Shown here: piece by piece, positions 54,044 to 63,376 of the stretch
Numbering within the stretch: the stretch's first letter is position 1
Layout of the letters: every line of letters starts with the position of its first letter
DNA from: Shewanella zhangzhouensis
Lineage (GTDB): Bacteria > Pseudomonadota > Gammaproteobacteria > Enterobacterales > Shewanellaceae
DNA: 64,000 bases
Assembly: GCF_019457615.1 (NCBI RefSeq)
Contig: NZ_CP080414.1
Coordinates: forward strand, 556,501 to 620,500
Direction of reading: 5' to 3'
Made by a program: the position numbers and the translations under genes
The notes under the pieces: generated by a model
What the model saw: only the letters and a program-made list of their open reading frames with translations
What the model was told of the DNA's origin: nothing
The model's database searches: none

Positions 54044-55695
54044 AGCGCTGCCATCATTTTCTGGCCCACTTCGGTGTGGTGCTGCATGGTGGAGAATTGC
54101 TTGGTCACACCATAAGGACCAAAGGCGTATACGGGCACTGGCGCGGCCGTGTGGGTGCCTGTACCCCAAACCACGTTCTGATCCGCAGCCAGGGCACGGC
54201 CAATCAGGTTGGCGTGGACTTCATCTGCGTAAACGTAGAATTCCTTGAAATCATTAACCTTGGGAAACACGGTGGCAGACAGGTAGCTGTGGCCATCGAC
54301 CCAGTACTCGTTGGCTTCACGCAGGGCGACCGGCGCGGCTTGCTCTGGTGTTACCTTGAAGTCGCTGTAGTGGTTAATGGCGCCGGCCCATTCGTCACCG
54401 GTGGAGCTGTCAAAGGCCCAGTCGGCGCTGACCATGTCCATCATGTTGTAGAAGGTGCCGCTTTGGGCATAGAGGCGGTCCAGCTTGTCCAGGCTGCCAA
54501 AATTGAAGTTGGGCTGATAGTCGGCGCCCTGCATACCGTCACCGGGCAGGCTCTGGGCGTCTGGCAGATCTTTGCGGCTGTAGCTTAACCCAAAGCTGCC
54601 GGTTTCGTGGTCGGCAGTGACAATTACCAGGGTATCGTCGCGGTCTTTAACCCACTTATAAACGGCATCCACGGCTTCGTCGAAACGCAGCAGCTCGTGC
54701 AGCATCCAGCCGGCATCATTGATGTGGCCGGCCCAGTCAATCTGGCCGCCTTCAATCATCAGGAAGAAGCCGTCTTCGTCCCTGGACAGAATATCCAGTG
54801 CTTTGAGGGTCATTTCACGCAGCGAAGGTTCTTTACAATCACCGGCTTCCTGACAGGCCTTGTAGGCGATGGCATCCATCATGCCGGAGTTGGCAAACAG
54901 ACCCAGCAACTTGTCGCCGTCGGCGGCATTGAGCTGCGCCTTGTCGAATGCCAGCTGGTAGCCCTTGGTATCCTTGGCTTCTTTGACCAGATTGCGATCG
55001 TCCTTACGCTTGGATTTTTTCACAACCGACGTGCCGGCGCCCAGGGCGGCCAGCTCGGCTTTTACCGCGTCGTTGCTGCCGGCATCCTGAGGAATGAATT
55101 CGCGGGCACCACCGGAGAGCATCACGTCTACCACGGCCTTGTCGATAAGCTCGGCGGCAATGGCAGACTCATAGCTGCGATGTGGCTGGTGGGCGGCGAA
55201 GGCCGCGGGGGTGGCGTGAGTCAGGCGGGTGTCAGAGACCAGACCTGTTGCCTTGCCTTTGGCTTTGGCTTTCTCAAGGATGGTTTCAACCACATAACCC
55301 TGGGCATCCAGGCCAATCATTTCTGAACCTGCCGCCTTGCCGGTTGCCAGCTGGCTGGCAGAGCAGGCTGAGTCCACTACCAGGCTGCCATCGGGGCCAT
55401 TGAGCGACAGACCCATCTGGCCAGCATCACCCAGGCGCTTGAGGGCGGTTTGGTTCCCTTTGCTGTTGTAGGTGGAGTGCGGGGCACGGCGGGCGTATTC
55501 TTCGAGCAGACCAACCTGCTGGGCACCCATACCATCACCGATCATCAGGATGACGTTCTTCACCGAGGTGATTTCCTCGGGAGCCACTTCCTTGATGACT
55601 TCCACTTCCTTGATCACTTCAACCGTTTTATCGTCGTTGCAACCGCTCATCAGTGCGGCTGCGATGGCTACTGCCAGCAGGCTTTTGTGTTTCAT
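54031..55695 (-). CDS. Alkaline phosphatase (PhoA-like), lipoprotein
   Basis: 554 residues. A lipoprotein signal MKHKSLLAVAIAAALMSGC has Cys19 as the lipid site, then an acidic repeat (EVIKEV twice) before the catalytic domain. Alkaline phosphatase motifs are visible: metal-binding Asp in LMIGDGMG, nucleophile Ser in VVDSACSASQLATGKAAG, metal ligands in MIEGGQIDWAGH and IVTADHETG, and a late His in GTHTAAPVPVYAFG. It is longer than E. coli PhoA (471) and resembles the larger marine-type enzymes. It is probably tethered in the envelope to release phosphate from organophosphates. No convincing PHO box was identified. Confidence 0.92.
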   Translation of the reverse strand: MKHKSLLAVAIAAALMSGCNDDKTVEVIKEVEVIKEVAPEEITSVKNVILMIGDGMGAQQVGLLEEYARRAPHSTYNSKGNQTALKRLGDAGQMGLSLNGPDGSLVVDSACSASQLATGKAAGSEMIGLDAQGYVVETILEKAKAKGKATGLVSDTRLTHATPAAFAAHQPHRSYESAIAAELIDKAVVDVMLSGGAREFIPQDAGSNDAVKAELAALGAGTSVVKKSKRKDDRNLVKEAKDTKGYQLAFDKAQLNAADGDKLLGLFANSGMMDAIAYKACQEAGDCKEPSLREMTLKALDILSRDEDGFFLMIEGGQIDWAGHINDAGWMLHELLRFDEAVDAVYKWVKDRDDTLVIVTADHETGSFGLSYSRKDLPDAQSLPGDGMQGADYQPNFNFGSLDKLDRLYAQSGTFYNMMDMVSADWAFDSSTGDEWAGAINHYSDFKVTPEQAAPVALREANEYWVDGHSYLSATVFPKVNDFKEFYVYADEVHANLIGRALAADQNVVWGTGTHTAAPVPVYAFGPYGVTKQFSTMQHHTEVGQKMMAALLGE

Positions 55696-55841
55696 GCTTG
55701 ATCTCTTTTGACTTTCTAATGTGTAGGGCGTGATTTAAACGCCCGAAAGTCTGACGAGACCAGATGACAAAATGACGAAAGTTTTGTGTCAGTTTGAGTA
55801 TTTACTTATTTATTTTTATCTGAATATCATGCGGTTAACTG

Positions 55842-56303
55842 TCAAAGTAGCACTTTGCACACTACCTTGCGAACCCTTACGGGTGTAGTGCCTGTACCCG
55901 GCATATGCATGTCTTCCGGCATGAAAATGGCAAACATCCCAGCCTTCAAGGGGACAAAGCAGGCGGCCTCGCGATTCTGTTCGTAGTCATATTCGATAAA
56001 GTCATGGGCGTCATGGTAGGGCGCCAGGGGGGCTTGATCTTCGAGCGGCAGATAACCAAAGGCTTCTTCGCCACTTACAACAAACTGTACGTCGGCATAG
56101 CGTCTGTGGGTTTCAAAGGGTTCTGTGCCCGGGGGCTGGGTGTCGTAGTCGTTGACTATGGCAAAGAGTGCATCGCCATCAATGGTGTGGCGGCCCTTGG
56201 GCAAGGCGGCCAAATCCGTGTTGGCCAAAAACTCGAGTGCGGCCTGGATGCCTGAATGGAGGTTACTGTATCTGTGTCTGTTTTCGAGTTTGTCGACAAT
56301 CAT
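55842..56303 (-). CDS. YhcH/YjgK/YiaL (TabA-like) family protein
   Basis: 153 residues from 56303 (GGAG upstream). It is a cupin-like beta-barrel family with HRRYADVQFVVSGEE and a C-terminal MFAIFMPEDMHMPG; the metal ligands His and Glu are in those two blocks. Family members are YhcH/EbgC-type proteins linked to sugar or biofilm metabolism (TabA). The function is uncertain. It is divergent from the patatin-like gene. Confidence 0.88.
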   Translation of the reverse strand: MIVDKLENRHRYSNLHSGIQAALEFLANTDLAALPKGRHTIDGDALFAIVNDYDTQPPGTEPFETHRRYADVQFVVSGEEAFGYLPLEDQAPLAPYHDAHDFIEYDYEQNREAACFVPLKAGMFAIFMPEDMHMPGTGTTPVRVRKVVCKVLL

Positions 56304-56440
56304 AAAAGCTCCGGGCTGATACGCGGGCCTCACTGGCCACGCTGGCGTGCTGGAGTATAGCGAAAGCCGCCTGCTTTGGCATCGTTAAGAATTGAGGTAA
56401 CCTCTAGCCTTATTGCTGTAGACGACCCAAGGGTAAAAGA

Positions 56441-57496
56441 TTGAACGCACTCAGATTACTGGCCGGCAAAACCGCCATGAAACGGATCCGCGAGGAGGGG
56501 CTCAAGCCTGAGCTTTTCAGCCGTCTGCTGGCGGCGTCCGGTGGCCCCAAATGGCTTGGCATTGCCGGGCTCGATAAGTATCTGTTCAGTGAGTTTTTTA
56601 AAGACCGTAAGACGCCACTCTATACCCTGGGTGCCTCCTCCGGAGCCTGGCGGCTAGCCTGTTTGGCACAGCAGGACGTGCTGGCGGCCTATGGCCGCCT
56701 GGAAGCCTTTTATATCGGCCAGCGTTACGACACCAAACCCAGCCGTGAAGAGGTCAGCCGTCAGGTCACAGGTATTGTGGCCGGGATTCTGGGTGACACA
56801 GGCGCCGCCGAGATATTGGCCAACCCGGTATTTCGTTCGCATTTTGTGGTCTGTCGTGGGCGACATTTAAATCGCGTTAATGGCAAGCTGCCCCTGGCAC
56901 TGGGGCTTTCGGTAACGGCGGCCACCAATCTCGTCAGTCGTCGCAGTCTGGGTTGGCACTTTGAACGGCTGGTGTTTTCCCAGGCAGACAATGACTCCCA
57001 CTTTCGTCTGCTCACCGATCTGCCCAGCCGTGATTGCGAGCTGAGTCAGGATAACCTGGCGGACGTGTTGCAGGCCACCGGTTCCATTCCCATGGTGCTG
57101 GCCCCGGTGGGGCACATAGAAGGCGCGGGGGAAGGGCACTTCTATGACGGTGGCATTACCGACTACCATTTTGATTTCCCGCTTGAGCAGCACCAGGGAC
57201 TCACCCTGTATCCGCATTTTTTCCCCTCCATCAAGCCCGGTTGGTTTGATAAGTCGTTGCCGTGGCGAAGGGCCGTGGCCAATTATGACAATGCGTTGCT
57301 GCTGGTGCCCAGCGCCGGGTTTGTCGCCTCCCTGCCCAATGGAAAAATTCCTGACCGGGACGATTTCAAAACCCTCGACACACAGAGCCGTCAGCGCAGT
57401 TGGCGGCAGGCGGCCCAGGCCAGCGAACGGTTGGCAGAGGAGTTTTCCCGGGTGCTTGAGGGCGACATCTCCCGGATAGAATCGTTTCCGGGATGA
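56441..57496 (+). CDS. Patatin-like serine hydrolase
   Basis: 351 residues starting at TTG (no better start with all conserved residues). A patatin-type oxyanion segment AASGGPKWLGIAGLD (about residues 31-45) precedes the nucleophile motif GASSG with Ser66. The Asp of the catalytic dyad is in YDGGITDYH (about residue 239). No signal peptide or membrane helix is present, so it is probably a cytoplasmic lipid-acyl hydrolase. The substrate is unknown. It is a single gene; the next starts 133 nt later. Confidence 0.8.
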   Translation: MNALRLLAGKTAMKRIREEGLKPELFSRLLAASGGPKWLGIAGLDKYLFSEFFKDRKTPLYTLGASSGAWRLACLAQQDVLAAYGRLEAFYIGQRYDTKPSREEVSRQVTGIVAGILGDTGAAEILANPVFRSHFVVCRGRHLNRVNGKLPLALGLSVTAATNLVSRRSLGWHFERLVFSQADNDSHFRLLTDLPSRDCELSQDNLADVLQATGSIPMVLAPVGHIEGAGEGHFYDGGITDYHFDFPLEQHQGLTLYPHFFPSIKPGWFDKSLPWRRAVANYDNALLLVPSAGFVASLPNGKIPDRDDFKTLDTQSRQRSWRQAAQASERLAEEFSRVLEGDISRIESFPG

Positions 57497-57629
57497 AACA
57501 AATCACTGTGATAGTGGGTCTAATGCCTGAGACTGATTAATTTTTGTTCATTGATGATTGGTGCCACTCACCTGCTAAAATTTGATCAGTTGAGTAGTGT
57601 TACTCCGCAGACCGTTGCAGGAGGTTACC

Positions 57630-58205
57630 ATGCAATCACAGGACATGGCGTTACTGATCCACGACGCCTTACTGTTGCCAGATGGACGGCTTGAGTTGAG
57701 GATTGTTGAGCCGCGCTATTTGCGCATGGTGGCAGAAGTGTTCAAAGGGTATTACCCTCTGGCCTTCGCGATGCACAAGGCCAACGGTCATCCACCTTGC
57801 TATCCGGAAGCAACCCAATGCGAGATCATCGACTTTAACCAGTTGGAAGACGACACCCTGAGTATCATTATTGAGGGGCGTCAGCGGGTGGAAATTCTCT
57901 CTGCCAGGCAGGATAAAGACCTGCTGTGGAAGGTGAGAGCGGCCCCTTGCCACAACTGGGAAAAAGAGCCCATTGATGGCGAGTTCGAAATCATCAGTGC
58001 GGCGCTGGAGCAGTTTTACCAGGTCAATCCGGATCTTTTCGGTTTGTACAGCGATGTGCACCTTGAGGATGCGGCCTGGGTAAGCCAGCGTTGGCTAGAG
58101 GTGCTGCCCATGTACAGCCAGGACAAATTCAAACTGATTAATCAGCCGGATTGTCACAAGGCCATGGACTTTGTGCTCAAGCTCATCAAATCCCACGCCG
58201 GATAA
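57630..58205 (+). CDS. LON-domain (Lon N-terminal-like) protein
   Basis: 191 residues from ATG 57630 with AGGAGG upstream (an earlier in-frame start is rejected). The N-terminal substrate-recognition domain of Lon is visible (LPDGRLELRIVEPRYLRMVAE and DDTLSIIIEGRQRVEIL), without the AAA+ or protease parts. Free-standing LON proteins are common, with no defined role. It is followed by a pseudouridine synthase gene 72 nt downstream. Confidence 0.85.
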   Translation: MQSQDMALLIHDALLLPDGRLELRIVEPRYLRMVAEVFKGYYPLAFAMHKANGHPPCYPEATQCEIIDFNQLEDDTLSIIIEGRQRVEILSARQDKDLLWKVRAAPCHNWEKEPIDGEFEIISAALEQFYQVNPDLFGLYSDVHLEDAAWVSQRWLEVLPMYSQDKFKLINQPDCHKAMDFVLKLIKSHAG

Positions 58206-58277
58206 GCGAATGCGGGGTGTTTGCCCCGCTTGCGCTTTGCCTTTACACTGGGCGCCCTCTTGCCAGGGAGCCATCTT

Positions 58278-59207
58278 GTGTCTGAATTAACCGCCACCGC
58301 CCGTGCGGCCCAACCTTCTTATGTGGTCTTGCCACGGGATAACCCCAGTACCACGGTATTTGGTTTTTTGTGCAGCCATTTCGCCCGTATCGGCGAAGAG
58401 GTTTGGCGTCGCCGCATTCTCGATGGCAAGGTGCATTGGCAGGATGGCACGCTTATTACACTGCTCACGCCCTATCGCCCCACGGCAAGGGTCTACTACT
58501 ACCGCGAAGTTGTGGCCGAGACCAAGATCCCCTTCAGCGAGAAAATACTGTGCCGCAATGCGCATATGATGCTGGTGTTTAAACCGCATTTTTTGCCGGT
58601 GACCCCTTCGGGTAACTATGTCAACGAGTGTCTGGTGCATCGGCTGCGGCTTGCCACCGGCATCGACACCATCAGTCCGGCCCACAGACTCGACAGGGAA
58701 ACCGCCGGGGTTATTCTGATGAGCCTGAACCCGGAAACCCGGCTTCAGTACCATCAACTTTTCTTAAATGGTGGAATACGCAAAGACTACGAAGCCATTG
58801 CCCGGTTAACGCCAGAACTCCTGGCAAAGCATGGCGAGGGGCAGGCTTTGCCGCAGCGCTGGACAGTGAAAAATCGTATGCAACCGGCAGACCCGTCGTT
58901 TTTGATGCAGGTCGTGCCGGGAGAGGCCAACAGCCACTCTGAAATCGCCTTGCTCAAGGTAAAGGATGGCCGCGGTTTGTTTGAGCTCAGCCCCATCACA
59001 GGTCGCACTCATCAGCTAAGGGTGCACATGCAGAGTCTCGGCATGCCGCTGGAAAACGATCGTTTTTACCCCAGCCTGCAACCCCAATCGGCAGATAACT
59101 TTAATACCCCCTTAAAGCTGGTGGCCAAGCGACTCAGATTTACCGACCCCATCACCGGGGAGAAGTTGGATGTCGGCTGTGATGGCTTTTCACATGAATT
59201 CAGTTAG
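58278..59207 (+). CDS. RluA-family pseudouridine synthase
   Basis: 309 residues from GTG 58278 (GGAG upstream). The catalytic motif HRLDRETAG has Asp139, and the C-terminal block SPITGRTHQLRVHMQSLG is the conserved RluA substrate region. It isomerises uridine in rRNA or tRNA; the exact site cannot be deduced. An S4-like N-terminal part is poorly defined (FLCSHFARIGEEVWRRRILDGKV). It is followed by a long leader region before mxdA. Confidence 0.9.
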   Translation: MSELTATARAAQPSYVVLPRDNPSTTVFGFLCSHFARIGEEVWRRRILDGKVHWQDGTLITLLTPYRPTARVYYYREVVAETKIPFSEKILCRNAHMMLVFKPHFLPVTPSGNYVNECLVHRLRLATGIDTISPAHRLDRETAGVILMSLNPETRLQYHQLFLNGGIRKDYEAIARLTPELLAKHGEGQALPQRWTVKNRMQPADPSFLMQVVPGEANSHSEIALLKVKDGRGLFELSPITGRTHQLRVHMQSLGMPLENDRFYPSLQPQSADNFNTPLKLVAKRLRFTDPITGEKLDVGCDGFSHEFS

Positions 59208-59523
59208 TTAGCATTTGCTAATTGTTGCTGCAAAAAGCAGTTAGGCAAACTTTGGTTGCTTTTGTTACGTCCTTTGGGGTGTTTGTTCTGAAAGTTGCCC
59301 GATAGATCCTGGTTACGTTAATCGGCTATTAATGCAACCGATCTGCAGTTCATCAGGCTGTTTTGTTTTGTGGACTCAGTGTTTTATGTGGTGCTAGCCT
59401 GAGCATAATTTCACCGTCCCGGGTCGGTAAAGGATGCATTTTTGACCCACAGGCGGCCACACCAGGCGCCTTTTTAATGATTACAGGGATATTTGGGCGG
59501 TCGGCTTTTATCGCAGGTATCCC
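59208..59523. promoter_or_regulatory. mxdA upstream region with leader hairpin
   Basis: 316 nt. It contains AT-rich stretches with GTTA-type elements near 59316 (GGTTACGTTAATC) that recall ArcA-type sites but do not clearly match. A pairing GGGTC (59421-59425) with GACCC (59444-59448) is followed by a terminator-like hairpin (59451-59475). No gene is visible. It is the only place for the mxd promoter. Confidence 0.45.
59451..59475 (+). terminator. Terminator-like leader hairpin upstream of mxdA
   Basis: AGGCG-G-CC pairs with GG-CGCCT around ACACCA (one bulged G), followed directly by five T and AATG. It ends 48 nt before the mxdA ATG. The position inside the 5' leader suggests transcription attenuation. 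The stem is short, so efficiency is uncertain. Confidence 0.5.
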
Positions 59524-60915
59524 ATGTTCACCGCCGTATCCAATATCAATCAGCTTCAGCCCAAGTCGTCCAAACACCCCTTTCTATGGATTGGTCAGCG
59601 CCAACCTCAGTCCTGGCACCCGGACTTTACTGAGGTTCCCGGAGCGCAGGACGCCATTCGCCTGTTCAGTCCCTCAGCCATGCTGGTACTCAACCTTGCC
59701 AGTGCAGAGCAGGATGCTGCACTGAAAATATTACGGGCGCATGCCGCTACAGCGCTATCGGCGATTTACGTCGTTAATGAGAGCACACTGTCGCCTTTCC
59801 TCGCCAACGGGCAGTTTGATTCGAACTATGGCGAGCATCTGATGCAATACCACACCCGCCTGACACAGAGCCGTTTGCGTCACGGGGACGACCCTGAGTT
59901 CAGATTACTGAATTGGTTGTGGTTAAGCGGTTTGTCGCTGACTGCACATGCAGTACCTTCACAGCCTGAGCTTTATCACTACCCGCTGCTTTCTGCCTGG
60001 GGAATAAAGGCTCAGGAGAGTTTTGCCTGGCTCACCAACCTCAAGCAGAAAGGGTGGATAGCGCCGCAGCGGCTCATCAATCGCACGCGCTACTGCCCCC
60101 GGTGTGATTCGGGTCATTTGAATTATATCGATGTCTGTCCCCGTTGCCGTAGCCTGGATATAGCCCATCGGAGCAGTCTGCACTGTTTCAACTGTGGTCA
60201 TGTTGGTCCGAAAGACGCCTTCCTCGGCAATGGGCAACTGGGATGCCCCAATTGCCTGACGCAACTGCGGCATATCGGCGTCGATTATGACCGCCCCATC
60301 GAGAACCAGGGATGCCACAGTTGCGATCACAGCTTTGTGGACGCCGAGGTTGAGGCGCACTGTCTGCACTGTGACACCGCATCCAGGCTCGACAATCTTA
60401 AGGTGCGCAATATCTATGGTTATGAGCTGGCACCGGCGGGGCGGACTCTGGTGCGTCAGGGGGAGTTGCAGAATCTGTTTAATCTGGTACCCGGTGAGCG
60501 TATGGGGCAGGGGCAGTTTTATTGGCTGATTGACTGGCAAAATCAGTTGGCCAGGCGCCATGGTCATCAACACGCGGTTCTGGCGATTGAGATGACGAAT
60601 CTCGATGCATTTTTAAAGGCCGAAGGGGAAACCAAGGGGTTTGCCCGATTGGACGCTTTGCTCGAACGCCTGAAAGGTCTTATCCGGGTAACCGACGCCT
60701 GCAGTAACTATACGGCTCAGGGACTGCTGCTGTTTTTGCCTTACACGGCTATCCAGCAGGTCAGGGTTGTGGTGGCAAAACTGAGGGAAATAGAAGGTTT
60801 GCAGCAAGGCGCGCAAATTGACTTGAGACTCAGGGCTCTGGCACTTCCGGCACAAACGGGTGGGGACATGGCCCTGTGGCTGGCTGAGGCGCTTGCTGAC
60901 GCCGAGTTGCTCTGA
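59524..60915 (+). CDS. mxdA: MxdA-like protein: zinc-ribbon (TackOD1-type) plus degenerate GGDEF
   Basis: 463 residues. The central part (about 185-290) has five CxxC pairs typical of zinc ribbons (CPRC twice, CFNC, CPNC, CHSC, CLHC), matching the TackOD1-type metal-binding domain. The C-terminal about 170 residues have a GGDEF-like fold with GGDEF replaced by TAQGL, so cyclase activity is not expected; a c-di-GMP-related or scaffold role is inferred. It is followed by an overlapping glycosyltransferase and an HlyD protein, the mxdABC order of Shewanella biofilm operons. Confidence 0.78.
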   Translation: MFTAVSNINQLQPKSSKHPFLWIGQRQPQSWHPDFTEVPGAQDAIRLFSPSAMLVLNLASAEQDAALKILRAHAATALSAIYVVNESTLSPFLANGQFDSNYGEHLMQYHTRLTQSRLRHGDDPEFRLLNWLWLSGLSLTAHAVPSQPELYHYPLLSAWGIKAQESFAWLTNLKQKGWIAPQRLINRTRYCPRCDSGHLNYIDVCPRCRSLDIAHRSSLHCFNCGHVGPKDAFLGNGQLGCPNCLTQLRHIGVDYDRPIENQGCHSCDHSFVDAEVEAHCLHCDTASRLDNLKVRNIYGYELAPAGRTLVRQGELQNLFNLVPGERMGQGQFYWLIDWQNQLARRHGHQHAVLAIEMTNLDAFLKAEGETKGFARLDALLERLKGLIRVTDACSNYTAQGLLLFLPYTAIQQVRVVVAKLREIEGLQQGAQIDLRLRALALPAQTGGDMALWLAEALADAELL

Positions 60916-62243
60916 TGAGTGAGCTGCACACACTGCACTACATTCTGGCGGATGTATGGCATCAGTTGGCGACCCATGGCAGCTTTATCATCTGGTTGGT
61001 GCCATTGATCCTCTGCTATGAACTGCCTCTGATGATAATGGTGGTCATGGGGATTTTACGTTTTTACTATCAGGAATATTGCACGGTTTCCAAGGTCTCC
61101 AGCTATCAGCCAAAGGTGTCCTGTGTTATTACCTGCTACGCCGAAGGCGACGCGGTGCGCTCTACCATTGAATCCTTTGTGGAACAGGTATACGACGGCG
61201 AGCTTGAAATCATCGCCGTGGTGGATGGCGCAGTGCAAAATGGCCATTCTTTTAACGTCGCGATGAGGGCCAGCCGGGAATTGTCGCGCCCCGGACGGGA
61301 AGTGATAGTGCTGCCCAAGTGGCAACGGGGAGGTCGGGTCTCGACCCTGAATGCAGGGCTCAGCGTGGCGACCGGCGAGCTGGTGATTAATGCCGATGCC
61401 GATACCTCCTTTGATAACAACATGGTGGCCAGCATAGTTCCCTATTTTGACGACCCCAATGTGCCCGCCGTTGGCGGAGCGCTGCGAGTGCGCAATGTGG
61501 GCGACAGTTTCTGGAGCCGCATGCAGGCCATCGAATACCTGATTTCCATGCAGGGGGGCAAAACCGGCCTCGGGCAGTGGAATCTGCTTAACAATGTCTC
61601 GGGGGCATTCGGGGCATTTCGGCGTGAATTGCTTATTCAGATTGGAGGCTGGGATACCCACACCGCGGAAGACCTGGATCTGACGTTGAGGTTTAAGCAG
61701 TATTTTGGTCGTCATCCCGAATGGCGGATCCCCTTTGCGACTCTGGCCATAGGCCACACTGACGCGCCAGCAGATCTGAAAACCCTGGTGCTGCAGCGGC
61801 TGCGCTGGGACGGCGACCTGTTGTTTTTGTATTTCCGCAAGCATTGGCCAGCCTTTACCCCTAAACTGCTGGGCAAAGGCACATTTTTGTTCACATTACT
61901 CTATGGCTTCCTGCAAAATGTGCTGATGCCATTGGTGATTGTTATTTATGGTATTGGCCTGATACTGGCTTATCCCTGGCAGTTTTTAACCTCGATAGCC
62001 CTGACCATCTATGGTTTCTATCTCGGATTTTTGGTGTTTTTCTATTTATTGGTGTTATTGGCTATTTCCGAGCGGCCGAAGCAGGATTGGCGGCTTGCAC
62101 TCTGGTTGCCTGTATACCCTTTTTATGCGCTGTTTATGCGACTGATATGTGCATTTGCGCTTCTTAACGAAGCGGTGCGCCGCTCTCACGAGGAGAGCGC
62201 TATGGCCCCCTGGTGGGTGATGAAGCGCGGGAGACGATTTTAA
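60915..62243 (+). CDS. mxdB: MxdB-like membrane glycosyltransferase (family 2)
   Basis: 442-residue polytopic GT2 synthase. N-terminal hydrophobic segment, then the GT-A domain with VVDGA, the metal-binding DAD in NADADTSFDNN near residue 159, the catalytic EDLDLT near 250 and the processive QxxRW motif LQRLRWDGD near 295. Several C-terminal transmembrane helices (about 310-425) form the translocation channel, as in cellulose/chitin/PNAG synthases. It is predicted to polymerise a biofilm exopolysaccharide; the sugar is unknown. It overlaps mxdA by one base and abuts mxdC. Confidence 0.87.
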   Translation: MSELHTLHYILADVWHQLATHGSFIIWLVPLILCYELPLMIMVVMGILRFYYQEYCTVSKVSSYQPKVSCVITCYAEGDAVRSTIESFVEQVYDGELEIIAVVDGAVQNGHSFNVAMRASRELSRPGREVIVLPKWQRGGRVSTLNAGLSVATGELVINADADTSFDNNMVASIVPYFDDPNVPAVGGALRVRNVGDSFWSRMQAIEYLISMQGGKTGLGQWNLLNNVSGAFGAFRRELLIQIGGWDTHTAEDLDLTLRFKQYFGRHPEWRIPFATLAIGHTDAPADLKTLVLQRLRWDGDLLFLYFRKHWPAFTPKLLGKGTFLFTLLYGFLQNVLMPLVIVIYGIGLILAYPWQFLTSIALTIYGFYLGFLVFFYLLVLLAISERPKQDWRLALWLPVYPFYALFMRLICAFALLNEAVRRSHEESAMAPWWVMKRGRRF

Positions 62244-63293
62244 GTGAAGGTAAGTTACGGTCCGTCGGACAAATCTCAGGCACCCACTGCGGATGCCGGC
62301 CTCAAGGTCAACTACGACAGCCCAAAGCGAGGCGGTTATCGCGGTCGCTGGTATATGCTGCTGGCCCTGGTTATTGCCCCTGTGTTGCTGGTGCTCTGGT
62401 TTGTGCTCAAGCCATGGCTGTTTATTCTGGCGCCCGGCATAGTGACCAGCGAGCCATTGGAGATGCGCTCTCCCGCCTCAGGCGTGGTGCATGCGGTATA
62501 TCAAACCCGGGGCGATGTTGTGAGTACCGGGCAGCCACTGCTGGTGCTGAAAGATCCCGCCCTTGACGCCCAGATCCAGGGGCTTGAGCGCCAACTCACC
62601 CAGATGCAGCAATTTCGCGATTTGGGGGCCGAGATCAGTGCACAAATCGGCGAGAAAATCCGCGTCGCCGAAGAGGGAATGACTCGTCAGGATGAGCTCT
62701 TGTCCCAGTTTGAGAAATTCCGCGCCAAAGGTGTGGTGCCTACCGCGGATATGGCGGCGGTGCTGCAGGCGCACACCTCCGCAAAAATGGCGTTGGAGCA
62801 GGCCAGAGCCGAACTGGTCAGCGAACTTCAGCGCCAGCAGGAAGCCCGTCAGGCGGGGGTGGTGACCCAGAGCCGTCAGCGAATGGAGCTGGAGTTGTCC
62901 CGTCTCAAGGCGCTTCGGGAGCAGCTCACCATACGTGCCCCTTACGATGCGCGAATTGCCGATATTCAGGTGCAGGTAGGTGAACAACTGGCCGCAGAGC
63001 GTCCGCTGCTGCTGCTCTCGGGGCGTGCCAACCCTGTGGTTGTGGCCTACCTTGAACCCAAGTACCTGGACTATGTGGACCTGGGCCAGCAGGCGAGCAT
63101 CAAGCTGCCCAATGGCGAGAGCTTCAATGGACGCATCGAAGAGCCGACAGAGCTGGTGAGCAAGTTGCCCAAGCAGTTGTCTGGTCCATTCGATGGAGAA
63201 AAGCCCGTGCTAAAAGTGACGCTGACCCCGGTTGAGCCCTTGTCGCTGGTGGTGGAAGGGGTGCCGGTGGAAGTGAGTTTCGATCGTTTTTAA
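62244..63293 (+). CDS. mxdC: MxdC-like HlyD/EmrA-type membrane fusion protein
   Basis: 349 residues from GTG directly after the mxdB stop. One membrane anchor (about residues 34-58), lipoyl half-motif (MRSPASGVVHAVYQTRGDVVSTGQPLLVLKD), a coiled-coil hairpin (about 105-230), the second lipoyl half and beta-barrel to the C-terminus. It links the MxdB glycosyltransferase to an export path. The fourth mxd gene described in S. oneidensis is not found downstream; instead a convergent phosphatase gene starts 84 nt away. Confidence 0.85.
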   Translation: MKVSYGPSDKSQAPTADAGLKVNYDSPKRGGYRGRWYMLLALVIAPVLLVLWFVLKPWLFILAPGIVTSEPLEMRSPASGVVHAVYQTRGDVVSTGQPLLVLKDPALDAQIQGLERQLTQMQQFRDLGAEISAQIGEKIRVAEEGMTRQDELLSQFEKFRAKGVVPTADMAAVLQAHTSAKMALEQARAELVSELQRQQEARQAGVVTQSRQRMELELSRLKALREQLTIRAPYDARIADIQVQVGEQLAAERPLLLLSGRANPVVVAYLEPKYLDYVDLGQQASIKLPNGESFNGRIEEPTELVSKLPKQLSGPFDGEKPVLKVTLTPVEPLSLVVEGVPVEVSFDRF

Positions 63294-63376
63294 CGCCACC
63301 AGATGCCAGGCATGGCTCTGCATCAGCAGCGCTTATCTGGCAAATCAGGTTGGTGTCTGCACCTTCCTGTTCGGTG

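Noticed and set aside
55751..55781. PHO-box-like TGAC repeats upstream of the alkaline phosphatase
   Set aside because: Half-sites are 8 nt apart rather than the 11-nt period expected for PhoB, and matches are weak.
59401..59523. c-di-GMP (GEMM) riboswitch before mxdA
   Set aside because: The conserved GEMM core elements are not present. Only a plain hairpin is supported.
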